64,000 bases of DNA from Mycobacterium lentiflavum. Its GTDB lineage: Bacteria > Actinomycetota > Actinomycetes > Mycobacteriales > Mycobacteriaceae. Of this stretch, positions 50,588 to 59,934 are shown piece after piece. The first letter of the stretch is position 1; each line of letters opens with the position of its first letter. The notes below the pieces were generated by a model that was not told where the DNA came from, ran no database searches, and saw only the letters and a program-made list of their open reading frames with translations. The position numbers and the translations under genes were made by a program. The stretch is taken from the NCBI RefSeq assembly GCF_022374895.2, contig NZ_CP092423.2, positions 4,774,001 through 4,838,000 on the forward strand, in the 5' to 3' direction.

Positions 50588-52051
50588 ATGAAGGTGGCTG
50601 TTGTGGTTATTGAGTACGACTCGATGTTCATTGGCGGCCAGTGGCGGGCGCCGACATCAGATCGGCGAATCACTGTCATCGGCGCCAATGACGAATTGGT
50701 CTGTGGCTCTGTACCCGAAGCCCACGAAGAAGATGTCGACGCAGCAGTAACTGCTGCCCGCGAGGCGGTGCGCGATCGGGCAGGTTGGGCGCACTGGCCG
50801 GGAGCAAAGCGCGCGACATACCTGGAGCGTTTAGCCGATATCTTGGACGGGCGCTCTGAGGACCTTATCTCGCGCGTAAGCATACAAAACGGCATGCCTG
50901 TGTCAGTGGCTCGTCAACTCGAGGCGAGCTACCCGGTCGTTCTGCTGCGTTATTACGCGGATCTGGCGCGCGAGGAAGCGCCGATGGAACTACGACGTGG
51001 GCTGTTTTGCCCGGAGATCCTTGTTCGCCGCGAACCTGTGGGCGTAGTCGCGGCGATCGTGCCGTGGAACTTCCCCCAAACGTTGGCAGCGTTCAAATAC
51101 GCGCCCGCGCTGGCGGCAGGTTGCACTGTTGTCATCAAGCCATCTCCGGAGACAGTGCTCGATGCATATGTCTTCGCGGAGGCAGTGGCCCAAGCGGGCA
51201 TTCCGCCAGGTGTGATTAACGTAGTGCCTGCGCACCGTGAGGTTGGTAGCTATCTCGTGGGGCATCCCGGCGTGGATAAGGTTGCCTTCACCGGGTCGAC
51301 GCCGGCTGGACGTACGATCGGGGAGGTCTGCGGACGGCTGCTACGACCGGCCACCTTGGAATTGGGCGGTAAATCAGCCGCGATCGTTCTCGATGACGCC
51401 GAACTCGACATGGAGACTCTCGGGCCGCAGCTGTTTAGTGCCACCCTGCTCAACAACGGCCAGACGTGCTTTCTTGGTACTCGGATTCTAGCTCCGCAGA
51501 GCCGTTATATCGAGATCGTCGACCTATTAAGCGATCTCGTCGCGTCGCTGACAATCGGAAACTCGCTCGACGAGACAACTCAGATCGGGCCGATGGCCAC
51601 TGCACAGCAGCGCCACCGAGTCGAGAGTTACATTGCCAAGGGGCGCAGCGACGGGGCACGCGTGACGGTGGGAGGGGGTCGCCCCTCCGGATTCGACAAA
51701 GGCTGGTTCGTGGAGCCGACCGTGTTCGCTGACGTCGACAGCCATCACACCATCGCGCAAGAAGAGATTTTCGGACCCGTCCTGTCGGTGATCGCTTACA
51801 CCGACGACAACGACGCAATCCGGATAGCCAATGACTGTGACTACGGCCTAGGCGGAACGGTATGGACAACCGATCAGGACCGCGGCCTCGCGGTCGCCCA
51901 ACAGATCCAGACAGGCACTATCGGGATTAATACCTACATACCGGATCCGGTTGCGCCGTTCGGCGGTGTGAAAGCCAGTGGACTTGGACGTGAGTTGGGC
52001 CCGGAAGCGCTCGCTAGCTATCAGCAATTGCAATCGATCTATCTCGGCTGA
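50588..52051 (+). CDS. Aldehyde dehydrogenase, NAD-dependent
   Basis: 487 residues (GTG or later starts would remove only a few residues; homology begins near YDSMFIGGQWRAP). Cofactor segment VVAAIVPWNFPQTLAAFK, general base Glu in ATLELGGKSAAIVL and nucleophilic Cys in NNGQTCFLGTR; the end is PFGGVKASGLGRELGPEAL. It follows the NDMA-type alcohol dehydrogenase and likely oxidises the aldehyde it makes. Confidence 0.88.
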   Translation: MKVAVVVIEYDSMFIGGQWRAPTSDRRITVIGANDELVCGSVPEAHEEDVDAAVTAAREAVRDRAGWAHWPGAKRATYLERLADILDGRSEDLISRVSIQNGMPVSVARQLEASYPVVLLRYYADLAREEAPMELRRGLFCPEILVRREPVGVVAAIVPWNFPQTLAAFKYAPALAAGCTVVIKPSPETVLDAYVFAEAVAQAGIPPGVINVVPAHREVGSYLVGHPGVDKVAFTGSTPAGRTIGEVCGRLLRPATLELGGKSAAIVLDDAELDMETLGPQLFSATLLNNGQTCFLGTRILAPQSRYIEIVDLLSDLVASLTIGNSLDETTQIGPMATAQQRHRVESYIAKGRSDGARVTVGGGRPSGFDKGWFVEPTVFADVDSHHTIAQEEIFGPVLSVIAYTDDNDAIRIANDCDYGLGGTVWTTDQDRGLAVAQQIQTGTIGINTYIPDPVAPFGGVKASGLGRELGPEALASYQQLQSIYLG

Positions 52052-52196
52052 TGGGGACGACAGCAGCAATCGCGACGACGGATGTCGGCCCAATGAGCCG
52101 GTGGTACACCGATTCGTGCGTACTCTCAGGGCCACGCCGAAGGAAGAGCAGGAGCAAAGTTACCGTGCACAAAGCGATTAGTGATGAAGAGCAGAT

Positions 52197-53108
52197 ATGA
52201 CCCAATTTCGGCGATGGTCAGCGTTTCTCGGGGCGTTCTGCGTTGCCGCGCTAGCATTCGGATTAGGCGGGGTGGCGCTGGGCGTGGGAGCCGTCGGTAA
52301 GGCCACCGCGGCGGCGTACGAGACGCTGATGGTGCCCTCGGGTGCCATGGGCCGGTCGATCCCGGTGGCCTTCCTGGGCGGCGGCCCGCATGCGGTGTAT
52401 CTGCTGGACGCGTTCAACGCGGGTCCGGACGTGAGCAACTGGGTGACCGCCGGTAATGCGATGAACACGCTGGCCGGTAAGGGCGTCTCGGTGGTGGCCC
52501 CGGCCGGTGGCGCGTGGAGCATGTACACCAACTGGGAGCAGGACGGCAGCAAGCAGTGGGACACCTTCCTGTCCAGTGAGCTGCCCGACTGGCTGGCCGC
52601 CAACAAGGGCCTGGCGCCCGGCGGCCACGCCGCGGTGGGCGCCTCGCAGGGCGGCTACGCCGCGATGGCGCTGGCCGCCTTCCACCCCGACCGGTTCGGC
52701 TTCGCCGGTTCGCTGTCGGGGTTCTTGTACCCGTCGAGCACCAACTACAACGGCGCGATCCTGGCCGGGCTGCAGCAGTTCGGCGGCATCGACGGCAACG
52801 GCATGTGGGGGGCGCCGCAGCTGGGCCGGTGGAAGTGGCACGACCCTTACGTGCACGCCTCGCTGCTGGCGCAGAACAACACGCGGGTGTGGGTGTACAG
52901 CCCGACGAACATGGGCGGTGACGACGCCGCGATGATCGGCCAGGCGGGCGCGGCGATGGGCAGCTCGCGAGAGTTTTACGCGCAGTACCGCAGCGTCGGC
53001 GGGCACAATGGGCACTTCGACTTCCCCGGCGGCGGCGACAACGGCTGGGGCTCGTGGTCGGGACAGCTGGGCGCCATGTCCGGCGACATCGTCGGCGCTG
53101 TCCGCTAA
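52197..53108 (+). CDS. MPT51/FbpD-like secreted mycolyltransferase-family protein
   Basis: 303 residues with a signal peptide (FLGAFCVAALAFGLGGVALG). It is very close to M. tuberculosis MPT51 (Rv3803c): LLDAFNAGPDVSNWVTAGNA, SMYTNWEQDGSKQWDTFLS and GHNGHFDFP. MPT51 lacks the antigen-85 catalytic serine (GAAQGG), but here the elbow is VGASQGGYAAM with Ser150; His270 is present and the antigen-85 Glu position reads Asn (SPTNMGG). Whether it is active is open. Codons are far more G/C-ending than in the neighbours. Core mpt51 is normally next to fbpA, so this may be a second copy. Confidence 0.85.
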   Translation: MTQFRRWSAFLGAFCVAALAFGLGGVALGVGAVGKATAAAYETLMVPSGAMGRSIPVAFLGGGPHAVYLLDAFNAGPDVSNWVTAGNAMNTLAGKGVSVVAPAGGAWSMYTNWEQDGSKQWDTFLSSELPDWLAANKGLAPGGHAAVGASQGGYAAMALAAFHPDRFGFAGSLSGFLYPSSTNYNGAILAGLQQFGGIDGNGMWGAPQLGRWKWHDPYVHASLLAQNNTRVWVYSPTNMGGDDAAMIGQAGAAMGSSREFYAQYRSVGGHNGHFDFPGGGDNGWGSWSGQLGAMSGDIVGAVR

Positions 53109-53595
53109 CCACGCGATACCGCTAGCAGACCCGACGGCGCAGCCGACCACCTGTTAAATCGCCTTTGTCGACGCCATGCTACCCAATGTCATTGTGCCAA
53201 TTCGGTTTCGGATGCCGAAGTACTTGACAGTTCGTGGTCCGTCCCGACAAGGCGGAACTGAGCATCGATCGTTTGATTTTGGGCCGTCGCTATATCGTGC
53301 ATGGCGCCAACCCCGAAGTCGTCGCCGACCTAGCGGGCACGATCCCGATAGCCGCGAACATCGACGCACGAACCGCGATTGATCTACGCCTTGCGTAATT
53401 CATTGCGCACCGCGATCGTCGAGCAGTCCAACCGGTATTGGTCGCAACCCTGATCACCTCGTTTGCAGCGATGACCAACAAGGCCTCCCCTGGCCAGGAT
53501 GGCTGCCGGTGGGGTGTGTCCGCTTTCCGAACACCACTACCGCCGAACACCATCCAGAATCGTCAGTGTCCGGGTGTAGAAATCAGGAGCCGACG
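53109..53595. other. Intergenic stretch with one coding-like fragment
   Basis: About 490 bases between the MPT51-like gene and an aldehyde dehydrogenase. Apart from the short frame at 53234-53398, nothing is recognisable. AGGAG before ATG 53596 is the ribosome site of the next gene. Confidence 0.5.
53234..53398 (+). pseudogene. 54-codon coding-like fragment
   Basis: GTG 53234 to TAA 53396-53398 encodes a plausible protein stretch (VRPDKAELSIDRLILGRRYI, then ADLAGTIPIAANIDARTAID). TGA at 53225-53227 closes the frame upstream. No family is recognised and no good ribosome site is seen. It may be the surviving end of a deleted gene. Confidence 0.25.
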
Positions 53596-55059
53596 ATGAG
53601 CGTTGAGATGCGGTCGATCCGAGTTGACTTGACGGCGGATTTTGTGATGACCATCGACGGGCGCCCTGCGGTTTCGCCCGACACCGAAGCGGTGTTCAAC
53701 CCCGCGACTCGCCAAGTGCTGACTACGGTTCCGTCGGCGACACGAGAGCAGTTGGATGATGCCGTTGCCGGTGCAAAGAGAGCGTTTCCTTCGTGGGCCG
53801 GCACCGATCTGGCACATAGACAGGCGGCTGTATCAACGATCGGCGACCGGCTCGCCGAATATGCGAACGAATTCATGGAACTGCTTACCTTCGAACAGGG
53901 AAAGCCACGCCCGATGGCCGAGTGGGAGGTCTACGGGTCCATCGCGTGGTTCCGTGAAATCGCCAAGCAGTCCCTCCCCGAAGAAGTTATCGAGGACTCC
54001 AGCCGGCGACGAGTGATCACCAGGCACACGCCGCTGGGGGTCGTCGCGGCGATTGTGCCGTGGAACTTTCCTATTTTGTTGGCCGTGTGGAAAATCGCGC
54101 CAGCCCTGGTCGCGGGCAACACGGTTATCGTCAAACCGTCACCGTTTACCCCGTTGTGCGACTTGAAGCTGGTCGAGATCGTTCAGGATCTGCTGCCGCC
54201 CGGCGTGCTCAGCGCGGTGTCCGGAGGCGATGAGCTGGGTAAGTGGATGACGGCTCACGAGGAAATCGCCAAGGTCGCGTTTACCGGCAGCACCGAGACG
54301 GGCAAGCAAGTCATGCGTTCGGCGGCGGGAACACTCAAGCGAATCACCCTAGAGTTGGGGGGCAACGACCCTGCAATTGTCCTTGGCGACGTGAACCCCG
54401 AAAAATTGGCGCCGCAACTGTTTTGGGCCGCCTTCCAGAACAATGCTCAGTTCTGCAATGCCGCCAAGCGGATCTACATCCACGACAGCGTTTATGACGA
54501 GGTGCGTGATGCACTGGTCGCATACGCACAGACCGTGGTTGTCGGCGACGGCTCACGAGCCGAAACCCAACTCGGCCCGATACAGAACGAGCTGCAATAC
54601 CGGAAGGTCGCCGAGTACTTCGAAGATTGCCGAGCCCATGGCTACGCCTTTGCTCTCGGCGGCCACATCGACACCGCCGCTGCGGGATGGTTTGTCCCGG
54701 TCACGCTAGTCGACAACCCTCCAGAAGATTCGCGACTGGTTGCCGAGGAACCGTTTGGGCCGATCGTGCCGCTGCTGAGGTGGTCGGACGAGACCGACGT
54801 GATATGCCGCGCCAACGACACGCCGTGGGGACTTGGTGCCAGCGTGTGGGGTCAGGACCTGGATGCCATCCAGCGGATCGCGCGGCAACTCGAGTCGGGA
54901 ACAGTGTGGCTCAACGAAGTTCACCAGTACTCCCCGTATCAGGTCTTTGGAGGCCACAAGCAGTCTGGGATCGGCGCGGAGAATTCCCTATATGGGCTCG
55001 CCGAATACGCCAACTATCAAACGATCACGCTCAACAAAGTACGCGGGACGGTGGCGTGA
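53596..55059 (+). CDS. Aldehyde dehydrogenase, second copy
   Basis: 487 residues from ATG 53596 (AGGAG 7 bases upstream). Conserved parts: VVAAIVPWNFPILLAVWKIA, Glu in ITLELGGNDPAIVL, nucleophilic Cys in FQNNAQFCNAAKRIYI (QFC instead of the usual GQxC) and EEPFGPIVPLLRW. It is distinct in sequence from the enzyme at 50588-52051. Its aldehyde substrate is unknown; an aryl aldehyde is possible from context. It converges on the benzoate-CoA ligase gene. Confidence 0.88.
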   Translation: MSVEMRSIRVDLTADFVMTIDGRPAVSPDTEAVFNPATRQVLTTVPSATREQLDDAVAGAKRAFPSWAGTDLAHRQAAVSTIGDRLAEYANEFMELLTFEQGKPRPMAEWEVYGSIAWFREIAKQSLPEEVIEDSSRRRVITRHTPLGVVAAIVPWNFPILLAVWKIAPALVAGNTVIVKPSPFTPLCDLKLVEIVQDLLPPGVLSAVSGGDELGKWMTAHEEIAKVAFTGSTETGKQVMRSAAGTLKRITLELGGNDPAIVLGDVNPEKLAPQLFWAAFQNNAQFCNAAKRIYIHDSVYDEVRDALVAYAQTVVVGDGSRAETQLGPIQNELQYRKVAEYFEDCRAHGYAFALGGHIDTAAAGWFVPVTLVDNPPEDSRLVAEEPFGPIVPLLRWSDETDVICRANDTPWGLGASVWGQDLDAIQRIARQLESGTVWLNEVHQYSPYQVFGGHKQSGIGAENSLYGLAEYANYQTITLNKVRGTVA

Positions 55060-55141
55060 AGGCCCCAGCGAGTTGGGCTCGTTGTGAGCCTCAGGCAAGC
55101 GGATTTCGGAGCCCACTTACCAAAAGCCCTGGGGAACAACG

Positions 55142-55176
55142 CACCTCCCAGAGGTGGCTCCGCCCGAGCTCGGGCG
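55142..55176. terminator. Tandem hairpins between convergent genes
   Basis: CACCTC-CCA-GAGGTG (55142-55156) is a 6-bp stem with 3-base loop, and CGCCCGAGCTCGGGCG (55161-55176) is a perfect palindrome. They lie between the plus-strand aldehyde dehydrogenase (ends 55059) and the minus-strand ligase (ends 55240) and could stop both transcripts. No T-run is present. Confidence 0.5.
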
Positions 55177-55239
55177 CTCCCGGCGCCCACGAGATGTTCA
55201 ACCGATAACGACAGTGCTAGAGAACGCTTCTATCGGTCG

Positions 55240-56838
55240 CTAGGCCGATACTGCGCCGTCTGTTAGGACATTGGCTACCTGTTCGCGCAGTAGGTTACGG
55301 CGAACCTTGCCGGTTGGCGTCTTCGGGAATTGGTGCACTACTACCACCGCCCGTGGACGTTTGAAGGCCGCGAGTTCTTGGCGGCACCAATCGATAAGCT
55401 CTTCGGCGTCCACTGACCGGCCATCCCGGGCGACTACGCATGCAACCGGCTTTTCCAGCCCAGCGGCGTCTGGCGCAGCAACCACCGCCGCTTCGGCAAC
55501 GCTGGGATGCTTCAGTAGCCGTTCCTCAACCTCGGCAGGCGATACCCAGATACCGCCGGCCTTGAGCATGTCACCACGACGGCCCAAACAGCGGTAGGAA
55601 CCGTCACGACTTTGAACATAGGCGTCGCCGGTTTCAAGCCAATCCCCCTGGAACACTTGACGCGTCGTCTCAGCGCGACACCAGTATCCGGAAGCGATGG
55701 AAGATCCCCGAAGATATAGGGTGCCCGGCTGCTCGGGTGAATCAATCACGACACCGTCGTCATTGCGCAGCTGGACTTCATAACCGGGTACGGGTACACC
55801 CGATGAGCCGGGGACCACGTTGCCCGGCCTGTTCGACAAAAAGATGTGTAACGCCTCAGTCGATCCGATGCCGTCTAAGATTTCGACGCCAAATCGCTGA
55901 CGTATCCTCCGGTAGAGGGTCGCCGGCAGGGGTTCGCCTGCCGAAATACCCAGGCGCACACTCGAGAATGTGTCGGGGTCTGGGTCGAACGCTAGCATCG
56001 AGGAGTAGAAGGTCGGCACAGCAAAGAACAATGTTGGTCGCGTGGTGCGGATCCTCTCGGCGAAGGCGGCCGGTGTTGGGCGCTGGCGCTCAAGAATCGT
56101 CGTTGCCCCTGCTGATAGAGGAAAGAAGCAGGTATTGCCGATTCCGTACGCGAAGAACAGTTTCGCTACCGACAGGCACCGGTCCTGGGGTCGAATCCCG
56201 AGGATCCCGACTCCGTAATTCTCGGCAACCAACCGGATACTACGGTGACGATGCATCGCAGCCTTCGGCGTTCCCGTCGTGCCTGAGGTATATAGCCATA
56301 ACGCGGGTGAGTCGTCCCACGTGTTGTATGGCGCCAAAGTCGGCTCCACGCTGGCGAGTACGTCCCAGGGGTGTACCTGAACGCCGACCGGGATATCGCC
56401 TGTCACCACGTCGAACACCACATCGGTGATCTCAGGCGCGAGCGCGACCGCCGCGGACACCGCTGGGGCGAATTCCCAAGAGGCACAGAGTACCTTTGCC
56501 CGCGAATCGGCGAGCAGCTTGCCAAGCTCAGTGCCGGTCAGCATCGTTGACACCGGCGCCGGGACAGCGCCCAGATACATGATTCCCAGGATGGCCGTGA
56601 GTAGTTCGACGTCGTCTGCCATGCACAGCATGACCCGCTCTTCGGGTCGCACACCTAGCCGCTGTAAACCGGCCGCGACCCGATGAACAGCCTCGGCGAG
56701 ATCCGCGTAGGTGAGCGTGCGCTCCGACGTGATGACGGCTGTGCGGGAACCGCGGCCTTCACGCAGGTGGCGATCCACCAGGTGCTCGGCGGCGTTGAAA
56801 CCCACGTGCAGTGACGGCGCGGGCAACGTGGAGTCCAT
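55240..56838 (-). CDS. bclA: Benzoate-CoA ligase
   Basis: 532 residues. The P-loop is LYTSGTTGTPKAAMHRHRSI, the A5 motif is LDGIGSTEALHIFLSNRPG (diagnostic of benzoate-CoA ligases of the BclA/BadA group), A8 is WLETGDAYVQSRDGSYRCLG and the C-terminal lysine is in PKTPTGKVRRN. It converts benzoate, ATP and CoA to benzoyl-CoA, the entry of the box pathway encoded upstream on the same strand. AGGAG lies about 10 bases before the ATG. It is about 500 bases from boxD, so it may have its own promoter. Confidence 0.9.
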   Translation of the reverse strand: MDSTLPAPSLHVGFNAAEHLVDRHLREGRGSRTAVITSERTLTYADLAEAVHRVAAGLQRLGVRPEERVMLCMADDVELLTAILGIMYLGAVPAPVSTMLTGTELGKLLADSRAKVLCASWEFAPAVSAAVALAPEITDVVFDVVTGDIPVGVQVHPWDVLASVEPTLAPYNTWDDSPALWLYTSGTTGTPKAAMHRHRSIRLVAENYGVGILGIRPQDRCLSVAKLFFAYGIGNTCFFPLSAGATTILERQRPTPAAFAERIRTTRPTLFFAVPTFYSSMLAFDPDPDTFSSVRLGISAGEPLPATLYRRIRQRFGVEILDGIGSTEALHIFLSNRPGNVVPGSSGVPVPGYEVQLRNDDGVVIDSPEQPGTLYLRGSSIASGYWCRAETTRQVFQGDWLETGDAYVQSRDGSYRCLGRRGDMLKAGGIWVSPAEVEERLLKHPSVAEAAVVAAPDAAGLEKPVACVVARDGRSVDAEELIDWCRQELAAFKRPRAVVVVHQFPKTPTGKVRRNLLREQVANVLTDGAVSA

Positions 56839-57340
56839 CAGGAAGCTTCTCCTAGATCGTCCGCCGAACCGATCGTCGTCGATTCGGGATGGGGGTCACC
56901 TTGCCGCTGCCCCCGCGCTACTAGTGCGGACATGCGCCGCCGGGGAATCCTTGATGACCGACTGCTGTCATTAGTTGTTCCTGTCCTTGCCCAACCTGAG
57001 GTAACTTGTTACACCTAATTGCAAGCCGCCAAATTTTTGTAGAACAATGTCTCGGTTCCGGCCAGCGGCAGCGCTGTGGTGCGCGCCGCCATGCGGACGT
57101 ATTGCGAGAAGCCAACGATTGCCTGGCCCACCCAGATACGTCGCCGTAGAACCGGACACCAGCGCATCGTGCCAACACCGACCGGCGGGACCGCCAGCCC
57201 ATCGCCGAATTGCACTGAGGGCCGTTGTCTGCGTTGCGTTTCCGGCCCCACTCGGTGGCCTTGCGGGGTACCTCTCCGGATCGGAACTTCCTTCGGTTCG
57301 CGTCCAACCGTCCAGATCACCAGAGAAAACGCGTCGCTGT
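56839..57340. other. 500-bp gap between boxD and the benzoate-CoA ligase
   Basis: Several overlapping frames on both strands cross this stretch, but none has a start signal or recognisable family. It probably contains the ligase promoter and perhaps decayed sequence; I see no defined site. Confidence 0.45.
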
Positions 57341-58900
57341 TCACGGCGTCTCCTGCGCGAGACTGTTTAGCAGTGCCAGCGGGCCTTGTATTGCGGTGCG
57401 CTGCATGTGATGCAACACCGCGCGGATGCCGCCAAGCTCCTCGCCACCACCGGCGCGCCCTGGTCCGCCGTGCACGGTATGCGGCAGCGGCGACCCGTGG
57501 CCGGTGGATTCGGCGGCATCGTCGCGGTTCAGCACCAGCAGTCGGCCGTGCCATGGCGCCACGCCCAGCACAATGTCGCGGACGAAGTTCATGTCGTGGC
57601 TGACCAGTGACCCGGCCAGGCTGCCTGCACCGCGACCCGCCAGTTCGATCGCATGCACAGTAGCGCCATACGGGATGAGGGTGGTGACCGGACCAAAGGC
57701 TTCGACTTCGTGGGGGGTGCCTGCATCGGGGTCGGTGCAACGCAGCAACAGCGGTGGCAGAAATGCGCCACGGTCGGCGTCGGCGTCGATCAAGTCGACA
57801 TTGTCGAGATCGCCGTAGACGACTTCGCATTCACCTGCCAGCGTGCTCACTGCACGGCGAACGTCGTCACGCTGCACCTGACTTGCCAACGGGCCCATGT
57901 CGACATCGTTGCGGGCGGGGTTGCCCACGCGGACCGCTGCGAGGCGTTCGCGCAGCGCCTCAGTAACGGGATCTAGCAGTCGCTGCGGCACCAGAGCACG
58001 CCGGATGGCGGTACATTTCTGCCCAGCTTTGACTGTCATTTCTGTGACGAGTTGCTCGATGTAAAGGTTAAACTCAGGAGTGTGGGGTACCGCGTCGTGG
58101 CCCAGGATAGAGCAGTTCAACGAGTCGGCTTCGGCGTTGAAACGCACGGCGTTGGTTACCACGGCCGGATGTGCGCGTAACGTGGCAGCCGTGGCGGCCG
58201 CACCCGTCACCGAGAGTAAATCCTGGCCGGAAAGCCCGCCGATCAGATCACCGGGCGGCGCGCACAGAAGTTGCAGCGCCCCATCGGGAAGCAGGCCTGA
58301 TTCAGCGATCCGCCGCACCACAAGCTCGGTCAAGTATGCTGTCTGGGAAGCCGGCTTGACTATGCTCGGTACCCCCGCCAGAAATGCGGGCGCGAACTTC
58401 TCTAACATGCCCCACACCGGAAAGTTGAAGGCGTTGATCTGCACGGCGGCTCCGGTCAGGGCGGTGTAAATGTGTTGCACCCCAAAGGTCCCGGATTTGC
58501 CAATCCATTCAACGTCACCGTCGAGCAGCGGACCGACTGGCGGCAGCTCCTGGTTGCCCTTCTTGGCGTATATGAAGAGCACTCCGATTCCGCCGTCGAT
58601 GTCGACAGCCGAATCACGTTTCGTGGCACCAGTTTTAGTGGAAAGCGCGTAGAACTCCTCACTGCAGGCGTTGAGATGCTTGGCCAAATCTTTGAGAATG
58701 GCTGCGCGCGTGGCGAAGTCGAGCTTGCCCAGCGAGGGTGCGCCGACGTGTCGCGCGTAGTCGAGCACGCCCTCGACGTTCAGGGCCTTCGTGGCGATGC
58801 GGGCTATTTCAGCTCCGGTTGAGGCGTCGTGGAGCGGACGTCCCTGGTCAGCGGGCGTGTACCAGCGACCGAGGAGGAAGCTTTGCAGGAGTTCGCTCAT
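57341..58900 (-). CDS. boxD: 3,4-dehydroadipyl-CoA semialdehyde dehydrogenase (BoxD/PaaZ-N type)
   Basis: 519-residue aldehyde dehydrogenase of the PaaZ/PaaN group: FLLGRWYTPADQGRPLHDAS, INAFNFPVWGMLEKFAPAFL, RFNAEADSLNCSILG and the nucleophilic Cys in MTVKAGQKCTAIRR. PaaZ normally carries a C-terminal MaoC hydratase domain; this protein ends where the dehydrogenase ends, as BoxD does. Next to boxB and boxC it should oxidise 3,4-dehydroadipyl-CoA semialdehyde to the acid with NADP. The start at 58900 (MSELLQSFLLGRW) is chosen by homology; the longer frame upstream is not conserved-looking. Confidence 0.87.
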   Translation of the reverse strand: MSELLQSFLLGRWYTPADQGRPLHDASTGAEIARIATKALNVEGVLDYARHVGAPSLGKLDFATRAAILKDLAKHLNACSEEFYALSTKTGATKRDSAVDIDGGIGVLFIYAKKGNQELPPVGPLLDGDVEWIGKSGTFGVQHIYTALTGAAVQINAFNFPVWGMLEKFAPAFLAGVPSIVKPASQTAYLTELVVRRIAESGLLPDGALQLLCAPPGDLIGGLSGQDLLSVTGAAATAATLRAHPAVVTNAVRFNAEADSLNCSILGHDAVPHTPEFNLYIEQLVTEMTVKAGQKCTAIRRALVPQRLLDPVTEALRERLAAVRVGNPARNDVDMGPLASQVQRDDVRRAVSTLAGECEVVYGDLDNVDLIDADADRGAFLPPLLLRCTDPDAGTPHEVEAFGPVTTLIPYGATVHAIELAGRGAGSLAGSLVSHDMNFVRDIVLGVAPWHGRLLVLNRDDAAESTGHGSPLPHTVHGGPGRAGGGEELGGIRAVLHHMQRTAIQGPLALLNSLAQETP

Positions 58901-59062
58901 AGGAGTCCTTGCCTTGTAGGGATTTCCGGAATGTTGGGCCGATACAACGCTGCTCGCGTTGGAACGCAAACGACCATGCGGGGTTGGTGGGCAATAGCCT
59001 CGAGTGCTGCCTGGGTAGGATTCTCCGTTGCGGTGTGAATTGTTAGCCATGTTTGTGCACGC

Positions 59063-59902
59063 CTACCAGGTGTAAAAGCCACGGCCAGTTTTGCGACCAA
59101 GCTCACCGGCGGCCACTTTTTCGAGCAGAATCTGGGGCGGATCGAACCGGGGTCCATAGGCCCTCGCGAGGTTGGTGGCGATGTCCAGACGCACATCGAG
59201 GCCAACCAGGTCGGTGAGCTTCAGTGGCCCCATCGGATGTCGGTAGCCCAATTCCATTGCGCGGTCGATGTCCTCAGCGCTGGCGATGCCAGCTTGGAGC
59301 ATGCGCATCGCCTCGAGCGCGATCACGACGCCCAAGCGGCTGGTGGCGAAGCCGGGCGCATCGTCGACGACGATGCGGCTTTTGCCGATCTGTGTCACCA
59401 CCTCCTGCGCGGCGGCCAGCGTGGCGTCATTGGTGTGGCGACCACGCACGATCTCGACGAGTGGCATCGACCAGACCGGATTGAAGAAGTGCAGTCCGAG
59501 AAAGACTTCCGGATGACAAAGGGCGCCGGCCAGCTCACCGATGGCGATACCGCTGGTGTTGGTTGCTAACAGGGCGGGTCGGCGATGTTCGACCTCGGCG
59601 AGGACTACCCGTTTAAGTCCGGCGCGCTCGGGCACCGCCTCGATCGCGAGGTCCAGCGAGTCAGGCAAGTCGGAGATCGCGGCGACGAAGCGCAGCCGGC
59701 CTTCCAACGCCTCATGCATAGCAGGGTCGAGTTTTCCGCGCGCGCGTGCCCCGGCCGCCTGGTCGGCCAGCACCGTGCGGGCTGCTCGCGCCCGCTCGAG
59801 ATTGGGCTCTACGATAGCGACTTCGCTACCTGCGGCAGCGAACACGTAAGCGATGCCGACGCCCATCGTCCCGGCGCCGACGACGCCGACTGTCTGAACC
59901 AC
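59063..59902 (-). CDS. 3-hydroxyacyl-CoA dehydrogenase (PaaH-like)
   Basis: 279 residues from GTG 59902 (GGAGGG about 11 bases upstream). NAD site TVGVVGAGTMGVGIAYVFAA; catalytic His in GLHFFNPVWSMPLVEIVRG; C-terminal domain DDAPGFATSRLGVVIALEAM; end GELGRKTGRGFYTW. In the box pathway it would oxidise 3-hydroxyadipyl-CoA to 3-oxoadipyl-CoA. A second family member lies at 18218-19123; the two differ clearly and may serve the two CoA pathways. Confidence 0.88.
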   Translation of the reverse strand: MVQTVGVVGAGTMGVGIAYVFAAAGSEVAIVEPNLERARAARTVLADQAAGARARGKLDPAMHEALEGRLRFVAAISDLPDSLDLAIEAVPERAGLKRVVLAEVEHRRPALLATNTSGIAIGELAGALCHPEVFLGLHFFNPVWSMPLVEIVRGRHTNDATLAAAQEVVTQIGKSRIVVDDAPGFATSRLGVVIALEAMRMLQAGIASAEDIDRAMELGYRHPMGPLKLTDLVGLDVRLDIATNLARAYGPRFDPPQILLEKVAAGELGRKTGRGFYTW

Positions 59903-59934
59903 AGTGATTTGACCCTCCTCGCACTACCACCGGG

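Noticed and set aside
52263..53150. 295-codon minus-strand frame opposite the MPT51-like gene
   Set aside because: A consequence of the very high GC3 of the plus-strand gene; composition is Arg/Ala/Val/His-rich with no motif.
57015..57830. 271-codon minus frame overlapping the end of boxD
   Set aside because: Most of it is a shadow of boxD; the non-overlapping part has no start signal or known family.
57341..58900. Calling this gene paaZ and inferring a phenylacetate pathway
   Set aside because: The MaoC hydratase domain of PaaZ is absent and no paaABCDE ring-epoxidase genes are present; boxB and boxC next door favour BoxD.
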